A stretch of 12,325 nucleotides of DNA from IDS-8 sp040902105 (GTDB lineage: Bacteria > Pseudomonadota > Gammaproteobacteria > Steroidobacterales > Woeseiaceae): positions 1-12,325 of the forward strand of contig JBBDXW010000072.1 of NCBI GenBank assembly GCA_040902105.1, written 5' to 3'. The position numbers and the translations under genes are program-made. The notes beneath the pieces were generated by a model, which saw nothing but the letters and a program-made list of their open reading frames with translations, had not been told where the DNA came from and did not search any database. How positions within the stretch are numbered: the first letter of the stretch is position 1; each line of letters starts with the position of its first letter. This document shows, piece after piece, positions 1-7,818 of this stretch.

Positions 1-93
1 TCCACGAGCGAGTTTCCCGTGTCTGAGCACGTGGAATACCCCCGGACGGCACTCCTGCGGCGTCAAAAGCAACCTGCGCCCGAGCTTGTGGAG

Positions 94-2007
94 CTAGCGG
101 CCCACTCTGGATGCGGCGCGAAGGTCGGGAGTGCTTTTCTCATTTCTCGCTTCGCACCAGGCGAGAAACTCATTCTCCGGCATAGGTTTTGCAATCAGGA
201 AGCCCTGGGCCAGATCGCAGCCAAGACGCGTCACCAGGTGCAGTTGCTGTTCCGTCTCGACGCCTTCAGCAATCACCTCCAGGCTCATCGCCTTACCCAG
301 CGCGACAATGGCCTGCACCACCCTTTCGTTCATTGCCGATTCTGACAGGCGCTCAACGAATGATCTGTCGATCTTGAGTGTCTGCGCCGGCAGCTCAGCG
401 AGATAACTGAGCGATGAGTAGCCGGTGCCGAAATCGTCGATATGGATGCCGACGCCCAGGTTCGAGAGATCGCATAGCACGGGCCGCGCGACTGTCAGAT
501 CTTCCAGTAACGCGGTCTCCGTCAGTTCCAGGTTGATCAGCTTCCGCCCGATTGAGAACTGTTGAAGTATCGACCCGATCAGCTCGACCAGCTTGTGATT
601 GCGTAACTGATGCGCAGAAAGATTCACACTGACCGGGATGTCCCAGTCTGACTGTTTGCGCCAGTTGCCCACCATATTGCAGACGCGGCGCATAATGCAT
701 TCGAACAGGACATCCGAAATGCCCATCTCTTCGGAGAGCGGAATGAAGTCAGCCGGGTTTACGATGGTGCCGTCCGGCCGTATCCAGCGCGCCAGGGCCT
801 CAACTCCGGCAACCCGTCCGCTCTTGAGGTCGACCTGAGGCTGGAAAAAAGTCGTAATCTCCGCGTTCTCGATTGCCTGCCGGAGCTCGGCTTCCATATC
901 GAACTGATGTCGCGCGCTGAACTGCATCTCGCTGTGGTAATAGGTTACGCAGCCGTCCAGTCGCCGCATGGATCTATGCAGCGCGGATTCCGCGCATCGA
1001 AAGACGATCTTCGGGTCGCTGCCATGATCCGGATGCCAGGCAGCGCCGATGCTGGCCTTTATGAACAGGTCGCGGCCTTGCACGACGAAAGGTTCGAGCA
1101 CCGTGCATCTGATGAAATCCACCAGTTCCCGCAGCTCGGTTTCGTTGCGAATTTCCGGGACCAGGCACGCGAACTCGTCGGCACCGAATCGACCGACGAC
1201 GGTGTGCCGCTCGCCGCAGCGGGTCTCCAGCATCCGCGCCAGCCGGCTGGCGATCGCCCGGAGGACGGCGGTACCGGCATCGTATCCCATGGTTTCGTTG
1301 AGAAAGCTGAATCGCTCGATATCGAGCAGGATGACCGCTGTGTTTCTCTCCTTACCGGCGCCGTCGATCATCGACTGCAATTCGTCGATGAGCTTCAGGC
1401 GATTCGGCCGCTTCGTTACAGGATCGAAATACGCAAGGCGGTGCAGTTCCGCCGTGCGGTCGATGACTCGCTGCTCGAGGACTTCATTGGCGCGACGCAA
1501 TGCGAGATCGGCATGCCACTTGCCGCAAAGAGCGGCGGCCAGCTGCCGGCATTCGATGGCATGGAATGGCTTCTTGAAAAAGAATATGCGATCGGCAGGC
1601 GGGATCTGCTTGCCGAGGTTCTCAGGCTCGGGAAGAAGCGACCCGGTAACGAGTACGATGTTTACGTTCGGGTCAATCTGGCGAATCTGTTTCGCAGCTT
1701 CGACTCCGTTAATTCCCGGCGGCATGCGGATATCGAGGAACACGATTGCGTACGGCCTGCCCGTACGCACAGCCAACGCGACCGCTGCAACACCCGCGGC
1801 GCCATGTTCGCGCGAATCGACTTCAAACTTCGCGGCGCCCTTTTCATCCGTCTGCTCGCCGAATAACACTTTCTCGAGGTCGCCGAGGGTGCTGGTTGCA
1901 AAATCAGGCTCGAAGTTGCTGCCGAGGCAGTGTAGATACTCGCCAACAATCTGCGTGTCGTCGTCGACAACGAGTATACGATTGCTTGGCGTATCGTCAG
2001 GTCTCAT
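94..2007 (-). CDS. Response regulator with GGDEF and EAL domains (probable c-di-GMP phosphodiesterase)
   Basis: A 637-residue cytoplasmic protein. Residues 10-165 are a receiver domain with acidic pocket D15-D17, phosphoacceptor D92 (in LDIRMPPG), T121 and K146 (KKP). A short charged helix at 165-190 leads to a GGDEF domain (about 190-355) and an EAL domain (about 375-620). The diguanylate cyclase signature is GADEF (275-279) and no RxxD inhibitory site precedes it, so cyclase activity is doubtful. The EAL domain has every family metal/catalytic residue: E403 (EAL), N462 (NLS), E494, D524-D525 (DDFGTGYSS), K545, E581/E584 (EGVE) and Q601 (QGF). I infer a phosphorylation-controlled c-di-GMP hydrolase, perhaps with the degenerate GGDEF as a GTP-sensing module. 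It is the last gene of a kinase-receiver-effector operon, 15 bases after the upstream receiver gene. The ATG at 2007 sits well before the receiver core but has only a weak upstream ribosome site. The long pre-D92 segment is shared with the neighbouring receiver. Confidence 0.95.
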   Translation of the reverse strand: MRPDDTPSNRILVVDDDTQIVGEYLHCLGSNFEPDFATSTLGDLEKVLFGEQTDEKGAAKFEVDSREHGAAGVAAVALAVRTGRPYAIVFLDIRMPPGINGVEAAKQIRQIDPNVNIVLVTGSLLPEPENLGKQIPPADRIFFFKKPFHAIECRQLAAALCGKWHADLALRRANEVLEQRVIDRTAELHRLAYFDPVTKRPNRLKLIDELQSMIDGAGKERNTAVILLDIERFSFLNETMGYDAGTAVLRAIASRLARMLETRCGERHTVVGRFGADEFACLVPEIRNETELRELVDFIRCTVLEPFVVQGRDLFIKASIGAAWHPDHGSDPKIVFRCAESALHRSMRRLDGCVTYYHSEMQFSARHQFDMEAELRQAIENAEITTFFQPQVDLKSGRVAGVEALARWIRPDGTIVNPADFIPLSEEMGISDVLFECIMRRVCNMVGNWRKQSDWDIPVSVNLSAHQLRNHKLVELIGSILQQFSIGRKLINLELTETALLEDLTVARPVLCDLSNLGVGIHIDDFGTGYSSLSYLAELPAQTLKIDRSFVERLSESAMNERVVQAIVALGKAMSLEVIAEGVETEQQLHLVTRLGCDLAQGFLIAKPMPENEFLAWCEARNEKSTPDLRAASRVGR

Positions 2008-2022
2008 GGACGCTTGGCCGCC

Positions 2023-2514
2023 CTAACCGGCCCGGACCATTCCGGCCACGCTCTCGGCCAGCTGCATGAACGATAACGGCTTGTTGAAGTAATGAAGCTT
2101 CACGGGCGGCGGCACCCTGAGCGCAAGTTCGTGTATGGGGATGTCCGAAAATCCCGTGACGAATACGATCTCGACCCCGGGATCCAGCCTGCGAATCTGG
2201 CTGCCGGCTTCCACGCCGTCGATGCCGGGCGGCATACGGACGTCCAGTATGACGACGTCGAACGGGCGCCCCTCTCGCGCAGCCCGGGCAACGAGGGAAA
2301 CTGCATCGCATCCCTGGCTGCAGGCGACGACATCGAATCGCGGCGCGTCGTCGCCATCCGCGTGGGACTCGAACAATTCGGCTTCAAGCGAACCGAGCGT
2401 CTCGATAAGATCCGTTGCGTCGTTGTCGCAGAACGCCATCCTGTAGGCCTGCAGAATCTGCTCATCGTCATCCGCGATCAGCACGCGAATACTGTTGCTG
2501 TCGTTAGTAGTCAT
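2023..2514 (-). CDS. Single-domain response regulator (receiver only)
   Basis: A 163-residue protein that is essentially one receiver domain: acidic D15-D17, phosphoacceptor D91 (in ILDVRMPPG), T120 and K145 (NKP). There is no DNA-binding or enzymatic output domain, so it probably acts as a phosphate shuttle or sink, or as a diffusible partner regulator. D91 lies about 35 residues later than the usual position near residue 55. The extra segment (about 38-75, from the TLGSLEAELF motif to the AREGRPF motif) aligns with the same region of the downstream receiver-GGDEF-EAL protein, showing the two receivers are paralogues. The ATG at 2514 directly follows the TAA of the histidine kinase gene (TAAATG). 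A GGAGGA ribosome site lies in the kinase's last codons, which strongly suggests translational coupling and supports this start. The kinase upstream is the likely phosphodonor; this is inferred from gene order. Confidence 0.93.
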   Translation of the reverse strand: MTTNDSNSIRVLIADDDEQILQAYRMAFCDNDATDLIETLGSLEAELFESHADGDDAPRFDVVACSQGCDAVSLVARAAREGRPFDVVILDVRMPPGIDGVEAGSQIRRLDPGVEIVFVTGFSDIPIHELALRVPPPVKLHYFNKPLSFMQLAESVAGMVRAG

Positions 2515-4548
2515 TTACAGTCCTCCTGCAACTTCGCCAAAATCGGCGATCGCAGCATTGCCGCTTCGCTCAACAGCGGGTGTTGAACGCCCCGAGAGAG
2601 AGGGTTTTTCAACCGTGCGTGTTCCGTCGATTCCTCCAGGGAGCAGCACATGGAACGCCGCACCGCAATCCGGGCCGGCGCTCTCCGCGGATACCCGGCC
2701 GCCCATGCCCGCCAGCGCGTTGGCGCACCAGTGCAGACCCAGACCGCTCAGATGCCCCTGTTTCGAGGAGAAGCCGCGCTGGAAGATCTTATGCTTGAGC
2801 TCTTCGCCAAATCCGCAGCCCGAGTCCCTCACGGTCACTCGAACCACCGACTGACCGTCGATTTCGTCAAGACTTGCGGAAACATCGATGCTGCCTGAGT
2901 CCGCCTGGCTCCGCTGAATGGACTCGTAGCCGTTCAGAATCAGGTTCCCGAGTACCTGCACGAGACCAACCCGATGTGCCTGAATGACGAAGCCCTTCAA
3001 TTCGGGCCGCATATCCAAACGAATGCCGGGCTTGTCCTTGTTCGGAATAACGAGAGACGCTTCCTCGATAATCGAATGCAGTTCGAGGCTCTCGATAATC
3101 GGCGCGACGTTCGCGAACCTTTCCTGATCGCTCAGGATCGCTTCGACCTGCTTAGCCTGCCTGGTCGCCACCTGCAGGTCGTTAACGGCATCTTCACTCG
3201 TCTTCTGGATATGGCCGAACGCCGACCCGATGTACTGCAGCAATTTACCTCGCCGATCCGGATGACATGCCGGATCCGCAAGCTCCTCGGTCGCCTGCTG
3301 GATGTGCAGTCCGCCCGCAAACCTGAAGTTCTTTGACAACCGGTCGATGCCGTTAATCAAAGGCGTCATCGCGTTGCGAATATTGTGCAGTACCTCCGCC
3401 GCGGTGTCGGCCTTCCCTGCCTTGAACGACTGATCGAGCAGCTGGCGGCGTGCATCGTGTACTTCAAGCGTCATTCTGTCGAATTGCCCGGCCAACGCGC
3501 CGATTTCGTCGGCGCGCTCCTCATTCAACCGAAGCGATAAGTCGCCGCTCTCGCGAATACCCGTTATGTGGTTGGCAAGCCGTTCAAGCGGTAACACAAT
3601 AATTCGACGCAATAGTAACCAGGTGACGATTGCGACAACGATTCCGGCGGCTGACAAAAACATCAGTGCGCCGTTGACGGTGCTTCCGCCAAGAGCGGAG
3701 ATCTGCCTCGGCGTGTCAGCTTGCAGGATCATCAATGGTTCGCCGAACAGGTCGGCGAGCAATCCGAATGCCTGAATATTTGAGTCGGTCGCTGCGTAAA
3801 CGAAAGATCCGGCACCGGCGGCAACGATCTCGTTCCGCAGCGATGCGTCGACCGGCAAAGCACCGCCGAGCAGATGCCACGTAAGCGACACTTCCGTCCT
3901 CTCGCGAAGCGTTGTCCGCTTTTCAGAATCGAGAAACTGCCCCATTATCATCGTGCCAACGATGGGTCCTTCCTTGGCGCTCCTAATAATTGGACGCGAA
4001 CTCATCAGCATTGGCCCGAGGCCGGTCAGTAACAGGCCGTCGGTGTGGTCTGTCACATCGGTGTGATAGACCAGTCTTTCGAATTTCGGATGGGTGCTGT
4101 CGAAGACCTCGAGAGAGTCAGGATCCGCTGTCTCGCCGTTGTACGGCAGGTAAGACCACAACAGCTTACCTTGCGCGTCGTAAACGAGCAAAAGGTCGAG
4201 GTCGAGATTGGTCATGGTAGGAATATCGAGATTTGACTTCTCGAAGCCCGGATTCTTGCCGAGCGCATACGCATAGGCGTCATCCCAGGGAGCCCAGTCA
4301 CCGACGATTGCGGCCAGATTCTCCATGTCGTTCTGGATGGCCCGCTTTGCGCGGACAATGTTCTTCTCTGCGGCAGCGAGCTCGAGGTTATCGAATGCGG
4401 GAGCGACAGTCGTGTTCAGCACGATGTAGCTGAGCAATACCATTGCCGCCATAACGGCAAGAAGTGTCACGGACACTTTCTGTTGCAATGAAAGCGAGGC
4501 AAACCTTCCAGGCATGGCGCAGGACGCTAAGTCATTCAGCAGCCGCAA
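2515..4548 (-). CDS. CHASE4-HAMP sensor histidine kinase
   Basis: A 677-residue inner-membrane sensor kinase. Transmembrane helix 1 is at about 25-46. A large extracytoplasmic region at about 50-290 carries the CHASE4-type WAPWDD motif (85-90). Transmembrane helix 2 is at about 293-315, and a HAMP linker at about 316-368 ends in DEIGALAGQF. The phosphoacceptor is H388 in an atypical box, EVLHNIRNAMTPL, rather than HELRTP. The ATPase domain has the N box (N535, N539), the G1 box DSGCGF (575-580), an F-box-like KIFQRGFSSK and the G2 box SGLGLHWC (601-608). All catalytic elements look intact. A tail of about 40 residues after the ATPase domain is low-complexity and unassigned. It heads an operon with two receiver genes, its probable phosphotransfer partners. 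The signal ligand cannot be read from sequence. The start is uncertain: the frame opens after a TAG at 4552-4554, so the choices are TTG at 4548 or ATG at 4515, and the strong purine-rich ribosome site at 4563-4574 is too far from both. Confidence 0.92.
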   Translation of the reverse strand: MRLLNDLASCAMPGRFASLSLQQKVSVTLLAVMAAMVLLSYIVLNTTVAPAFDNLELAAAEKNIVRAKRAIQNDMENLAAIVGDWAPWDDAYAYALGKNPGFEKSNLDIPTMTNLDLDLLLVYDAQGKLLWSYLPYNGETADPDSLEVFDSTHPKFERLVYHTDVTDHTDGLLLTGLGPMLMSSRPIIRSAKEGPIVGTMIMGQFLDSEKRTTLRERTEVSLTWHLLGGALPVDASLRNEIVAAGAGSFVYAATDSNIQAFGLLADLFGEPLMILQADTPRQISALGGSTVNGALMFLSAAGIVVAIVTWLLLRRIIVLPLERLANHITGIRESGDLSLRLNEERADEIGALAGQFDRMTLEVHDARRQLLDQSFKAGKADTAAEVLHNIRNAMTPLINGIDRLSKNFRFAGGLHIQQATEELADPACHPDRRGKLLQYIGSAFGHIQKTSEDAVNDLQVATRQAKQVEAILSDQERFANVAPIIESLELHSIIEEASLVIPNKDKPGIRLDMRPELKGFVIQAHRVGLVQVLGNLILNGYESIQRSQADSGSIDVSASLDEIDGQSVVRVTVRDSGCGFGEELKHKIFQRGFSSKQGHLSGLGLHWCANALAGMGGRVSAESAGPDCGAAFHVLLPGGIDGTRTVEKPSLSGRSTPAVERSGNAAIADFGEVAGGL

Positions 4549-4732
4549 ATTCTAGTGAGGGGCACCTCCTCCTTGTGTGATGCAGTCGGCTTTCCGGCGG
4601 ATTGGTGAACTGGTCCGGCGCCAGAACGTGAGCCAGTAGCGCGGAGCAACCGCTGCCGGGGCCCGCGCGGGCGACCCGGCGTGCCGCCAGGCGTTAAGAT
4701 GTCCACAATCGGGAAAGGGAACGGTGCACGGA
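4549..4732. promoter_or_regulatory. Divergent intergenic region between the kinase operon and the ThDP enzyme gene
   Basis: This gap of about 184 bp separates two divergently read transcription units, so promoters for both should lie here or in the gene ends. I could not find a convincing -35/-10 pair. Visible elements are a strong Shine-Dalgarno-like tract for the minus strand (reverse complement of 4563-4574, containing AAGGAGGAGGTG), a 7-base direct repeat TCCGGCG at 4593-4599 and 4614-4620 (starts 21 bases apart), and a very GC-rich potential hairpin at 4655-4680. A plus-strand ribosome site, GGGAAAGGGA, is at 4711-4720. Promoter assignment is inferred only from gene orientation. Confidence 0.4.
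4655..4680. other. GC-rich nested inverted repeat upstream of the ThDP enzyme gene
   Basis: The outer arms GCCGGG (4655-4660) and CCCGGC (4675-4680) enclose a perfect 12-base palindrome, GCCCGCGCGGGC (4661-4672), with a 2-base GA bulge. In RNA this could form a stable stem ending about 52 bases before the ATG at 4733. No T-tract follows on either strand, so a simple intrinsic terminator is unlikely. A 5'-UTR structure or chance in GC-rich DNA are both possible. Confidence 0.35.
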
Positions 4733-6385
4733 ATGAAAGCTTCGGATCTGCTGGTGAAGTGCCTCGAGGTAGAAGGCATCGAGTACATATTCGGCGTGCC
4801 GGGAGAAGAAAATGCCGACTTCATGATTTCGCTCGAACAGTCGGGAAAGATCCGTTTTGTGCTGACGCGGCACGAGCAGGGCGCTGCGTTCATGGCCGAG
4901 GTTTACGGGCGCCTCACCGGCAATCCGGCAGGCTGCCTCGGCACGCTCGGCCCGGGCGCCACCAACCTGATAACGGGCGTCGCGAACGCCAACATGGACC
5001 GCGCCCCGCTGCTCGTCCTGACCGGACAGGGCTCGACCGACCGGCTGCACAAGGAGTCGCACCAGATCATGGACGTGATCAGCATGTACAGGCCGGTGAC
5101 CAAGTGGACTACCACGATCATGAATCCGGATACGATCCCTGAAATTGTGCGCAAAGCCGTGCGGCTCATTCGCACCGAAAAACCGGGCGCCGTCCATCTG
5201 GAACTGCCGGAAGACGTCGCCGCAATGGAGACAACGGCGACGGCGATGACGCCGCGCCGCTTCCGCCGCGCGGTTCCCGACGGCAAGATCGTTGACAAGG
5301 CATTCGCAATGCTGAAGCAGGCAAAGCGGCCTGTAATCGTCGCCGGGAACGGCTGCATCCGCAAGCGAGCCAGTACGCAATTGCGAATTTTTTGCGAGAA
5401 AACCGGCATTGGCGTCATCAGCACATTCATGGCGAAAGGCTGCGTCGACATGGATGCGGACTATTGCCTTTATACCATCGGACTGGGCAGCAAGGATCGT
5501 ATATCGAGGGCCATCGACGATGCCGATCTCGTTATCACGCTCGGCTTCGACATGGTCGAATACGATCCGCGACGCTGGAACGAGAAGCGCGACAAAAGGA
5601 TCATTCACGCCGATTTTCTCGCCGCCGAAATCGATGCACATTACCACCCCGAGGCCGAACTGATCGGCGATCTCGCACATGCTTTGTGGATGCTGAACGA
5701 GCGGGTCGACAAGATCGGCCTGCCGGCGTTCGACCTCGCAGGACAGCGCGCTTGCCGCGAAGCGATGGCGAAGGACTTCGCCGAGCACAAGGACGACGCA
5801 ACCGAAGGCACGATCCGGCCGCAGAAAGCGGTATGGGATGCCCGGCGCGTCATGGGGCCGCTCGACATCCTGTTGTCGGACGTCGGTGCACACAAGATGT
5901 GGATCGCCCGGCACTATCATTGTCACGAACCGAATACCTGCCTGATCCCGAACGGATTCTGTTCGATGGGCTTCGCTTTGCCCGGCGCGATCGCGGCGCA
6001 TATCGTGCATCCGGACCGGCGCATACTCGCAATCGCGGGCGATGCCGGGTTTCTCATGAACGCGCAGGACATGGAGACGGCCCGGCGACTCGACAGCAAC
6101 ATCGTGGTCATGGTGTGGGAGGACCATGCCTACGGCCTGATCTCCTGGAAGCAGGACACCCACTTCGGCCGGCACACCGATCTGACGTTCGGCAATCCGG
6201 ACTGGCTCACGCTCGCAGCCTCGTTCGGCTGGCACGGTCACTTCGTCGCGAGAAGCGCGGAACTTGCCGCAACGCTCGAAGCCGCGTTTGAGGAACCTGG
6301 CCCGAGCCTCGTCGTGATTCCGATCGACTACCGCGAGAATGAGTTGCTGACGAAGAAGCTGGGCGAGATCACATCGGGCATTTAG
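4733..6385 (+). CDS. Acetolactate-synthase-like thiamine-diphosphate enzyme, large subunit
   Basis: A 550-residue cytoplasmic ThDP enzyme of the acetolactate synthase / acetohydroxyacid synthase catalytic-subunit family, which typically condenses two pyruvates to acetolactate with CO2 release. From this start, the N-terminal pyrimidine-binding domain has FGVPGEEN and the catalytic Glu E48 in TRHEQGAAFMAE. A central Rossmann-like domain follows. The C-terminal domain has the ThDP/Mg motif beginning GDAGF (436-440) and ending WED (462-464), where many relatives have GDG...NN. The WEDHAYGLISWKQ stretch is, from memory, typical of a catabolic AlsS-like subgroup. No regulatory small-subunit gene is adjacent, which argues against an ordinary branched-chain biosynthetic operon. 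The ATG at 4733 gives the family-typical MKASDLL beginning. An in-frame GTG at 4724, closer to the GGGAAAGGGA ribosome site, would add three residues. The physiological substrate is not proven by sequence. Confidence 0.9.
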   Translation: MKASDLLVKCLEVEGIEYIFGVPGEENADFMISLEQSGKIRFVLTRHEQGAAFMAEVYGRLTGNPAGCLGTLGPGATNLITGVANANMDRAPLLVLTGQGSTDRLHKESHQIMDVISMYRPVTKWTTTIMNPDTIPEIVRKAVRLIRTEKPGAVHLELPEDVAAMETTATAMTPRRFRRAVPDGKIVDKAFAMLKQAKRPVIVAGNGCIRKRASTQLRIFCEKTGIGVISTFMAKGCVDMDADYCLYTIGLGSKDRISRAIDDADLVITLGFDMVEYDPRRWNEKRDKRIIHADFLAAEIDAHYHPEAELIGDLAHALWMLNERVDKIGLPAFDLAGQRACREAMAKDFAEHKDDATEGTIRPQKAVWDARRVMGPLDILLSDVGAHKMWIARHYHCHEPNTCLIPNGFCSMGFALPGAIAAHIVHPDRRILAIAGDAGFLMNAQDMETARRLDSNIVVMVWEDHAYGLISWKQDTHFGRHTDLTFGNPDWLTLAASFGWHGHFVARSAELAATLEAAFEEPGPSLVVIPIDYRENELLTKKLGEITSGI

Positions 6386-6446
6386 CTATTCATGAATGGT
6401 ACCATCCTGCTCCACCACAGGCCCTTCGATCGAATCGGAACAGTCT

Positions 6447-7745
6447 ATGAGACCCAGAGGCATCATTCTCTCGTGCTGCATGTTACTTGCAAGTGCCGCA
6501 GACGCTGACACGCTTATCCACGCCGGTCGACTGATCGACGGCGTGTCGGACCGGCCACTCGCTGAAATGACCCTGAGGATTGACGGCGAAAAGATCGCGT
6601 CAGTCGAGCGCGGCTTCGCGGCCCCCACCGGCAACGACACGTTGATCGACCTGAAGGATCAGACCGTGCTGCCTGGACTGATGGACATGCACGTCCATCT
6701 CACGGGTGAGTATTCGAAAGATGACCGCCTCAACGACTTCATCATGAACGAGGCCGATTACGCGTTCGATGCGGCGAAGTTTGCAAAGCGTACGCTGGAA
6801 GCGGGATTTACCGTGGTGCGCAATCTTGGCGATGGGTTCAATGTCACGATTGCACTGCGTAATGCGATCGAGAGCGGCGATGTTCCCGGCCCAAAAATCT
6901 TCACTGCCGCGAAGGGGCTCAGTTCAACCGGTGGGCACGGCGACCCGAGCAACGGCTGGGCCAATCATATAAAGGGCGACCCCGGCCCGAAGGACGGTGT
7001 CGTCAACAGCGTCGAAGATGCCCGCAAAGCGGTACGCCAGCGCTACAAGGACGGGGCGGACTGGATCAAGATCACGGCCACCGGCGGCGTCCTGAGCGTG
7101 GCGAAGAGCGGGCAGAACCCGCAATTCACTGACGAGGAGTTACGGGCAATCGTCGCTACGGCTGCCGATTACGGTTTGCGGGTCGCCGCCCATGCCCACG
7201 GAACGGAAGGCATGAAGCGCGCCGTAATCGCAGGCGTTGCGTCGATTGAGCATGGCACGTACATGGATGACGAAGTCATGGATCTCATGAAGGAGAACGG
7301 TACCTACTACGTTCCGACAATACTCGCCGGCAACTGGGTGGCCGAGAAAGCAAAGATCGACGGTTTCTTTCCTGAGCTGGTGCGGCCGAAGGCCGCGGCA
7401 ATCGGTCCGGTCATCAAGGACACCTTTGCGAAAGCTTACAAGGCCGGCGTGCCGATCGTGTTCGGCACCGACACCGGCGTCTCCGCACACGGCGACAACG
7501 CGCAGGAATTCGCGCTCATGGTCGAAGGAGGAATGCCGCCGATGGAAGCGATTCAGTCCGCAACGAGCGTCGCCGCAGACTTCCTCGACATCGCTGAAAC
7601 ACATGGAAGTCTCGAAAACGGCAAACAGGCGGACATCATTGCAGTACCCGGAAACCCGCTCGACGACATCCGCCTGATGGAACAAGTGACGTTCGTCATG
7701 AAAGGCGGCAAAGTCTTCAAGCAGCCGCACGATCCGCCATTGTAG
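6447..7745 (+). CDS. Exported metal-dependent amidohydrolase (Xaa-Pro dipeptidase / Arg-Lys carboxypeptidase type)
   Basis: A 432-residue TIM-barrel amidohydrolase. Metal ligands seen, numbered from this start: H82 and H84 (MDMHVHL), K208 (DWIKITATGG, the lysine expected to be carboxylated), H249/H251 (AAHAHG), H269 (IEHG) and D342 (FGTDTG). The combination HxH...K...H...H...D and the GGHGDP and ATGGV segments match the prolidase-like branch of the superfamily, which includes Zn-dependent peptidases acting on Xaa-Pro or C-terminal Arg/Lys dipeptides. Exact specificity cannot be told. The N-terminus MRPRGIILSCCMLLASAADA looks like a signal peptide with cleavage after ADA, so a periplasmic location is likely. 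An upstream in-frame ATG at 6396 would prepend 17 polar residues and bury the signal, so I prefer 6447, with weak GGAAC upstream. The gene follows the ThDP enzyme on the same strand after 61 bases. Its TAG stop lies inside a REP palindrome. Confidence 0.88.
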   Translation: MRPRGIILSCCMLLASAADADTLIHAGRLIDGVSDRPLAEMTLRIDGEKIASVERGFAAPTGNDTLIDLKDQTVLPGLMDMHVHLTGEYSKDDRLNDFIMNEADYAFDAAKFAKRTLEAGFTVVRNLGDGFNVTIALRNAIESGDVPGPKIFTAAKGLSSTGGHGDPSNGWANHIKGDPGPKDGVVNSVEDARKAVRQRYKDGADWIKITATGGVLSVAKSGQNPQFTDEELRAIVATAADYGLRVAAHAHGTEGMKRAVIAGVASIEHGTYMDDEVMDLMKENGTYYVPTILAGNWVAEKAKIDGFFPELVRPKAAAIGPVIKDTFAKAYKAGVPIVFGTDTGVSAHGDNAQEFALMVEGGMPPMEAIQSATSVAADFLDIAETHGSLENGKQADIIAVPGNPLDDIRLMEQVTFVMKGGKVFKQPHDPPL

Positions 7746-7792
7746 GAGCCCGCCATCCTCGCGCTGGTCGCCCGCAATGGCGGGCTCCTACA
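7741..7792. repeat. REP/REPIN-type palindrome between convergent genes
   Basis: The left arm TGTAGGAGCCCGCCAT (7741-7756) and right arm ATGGCGGGCTCCTACA (7777-7792) are a perfect 16-base inverted repeat around a 20-base centre. Each arm begins with the GTAG tetranucleotide typical of gammaproteobacterial REP sequences mobilised by RAYT (TnpA_REP) transposases. The minus-oriented copy is a full REP with its own hairpin, GCCCGC (7770-7775) / GCGGGC (7780-7785). The plus-oriented copy has a degenerate second half. The first GTAG supplies the TAG stop of the amidohydrolase gene. The element sits between convergent genes, where it could also block read-through from both sides; that role is inferred. 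No RAYT gene is in the window. Confidence 0.85.
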
Positions 7793-7818
7793 GGGCGAGT
7801 CGACCCTCGCGCTTCGGT

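Noticed and set aside
436..464. The GDAGF...WED variant of the ThDP motif as evidence of inactivity (residue numbers in the ThDP enzyme)
   Set aside because: From memory of the family, a catabolic AlsS-like subgroup commonly has WED in place of NN, so this is probably normal rather than a lost active site.
907..2026. Long plus-strand open frames opposite the GGDEF-EAL gene (up to about 325 codons)
   Set aside because: They lie wholly antisense to a gene with clear receiver, GGDEF and EAL motifs. Their translations are Arg/Ser-rich with no recognisable domain.
4694..6241. 515-codon minus-strand frame opposite the ThDP enzyme
   Set aside because: A shadow of GC-rich codon usage. The plus strand has the full ThDP enzyme motif set and the minus translation matches nothing.
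5392..6291. 299-codon plus-strand frame overlapping the ThDP enzyme in another frame
   Set aside because: Arg-rich out-of-frame translation with no domain; the real frame is continuous through this region.
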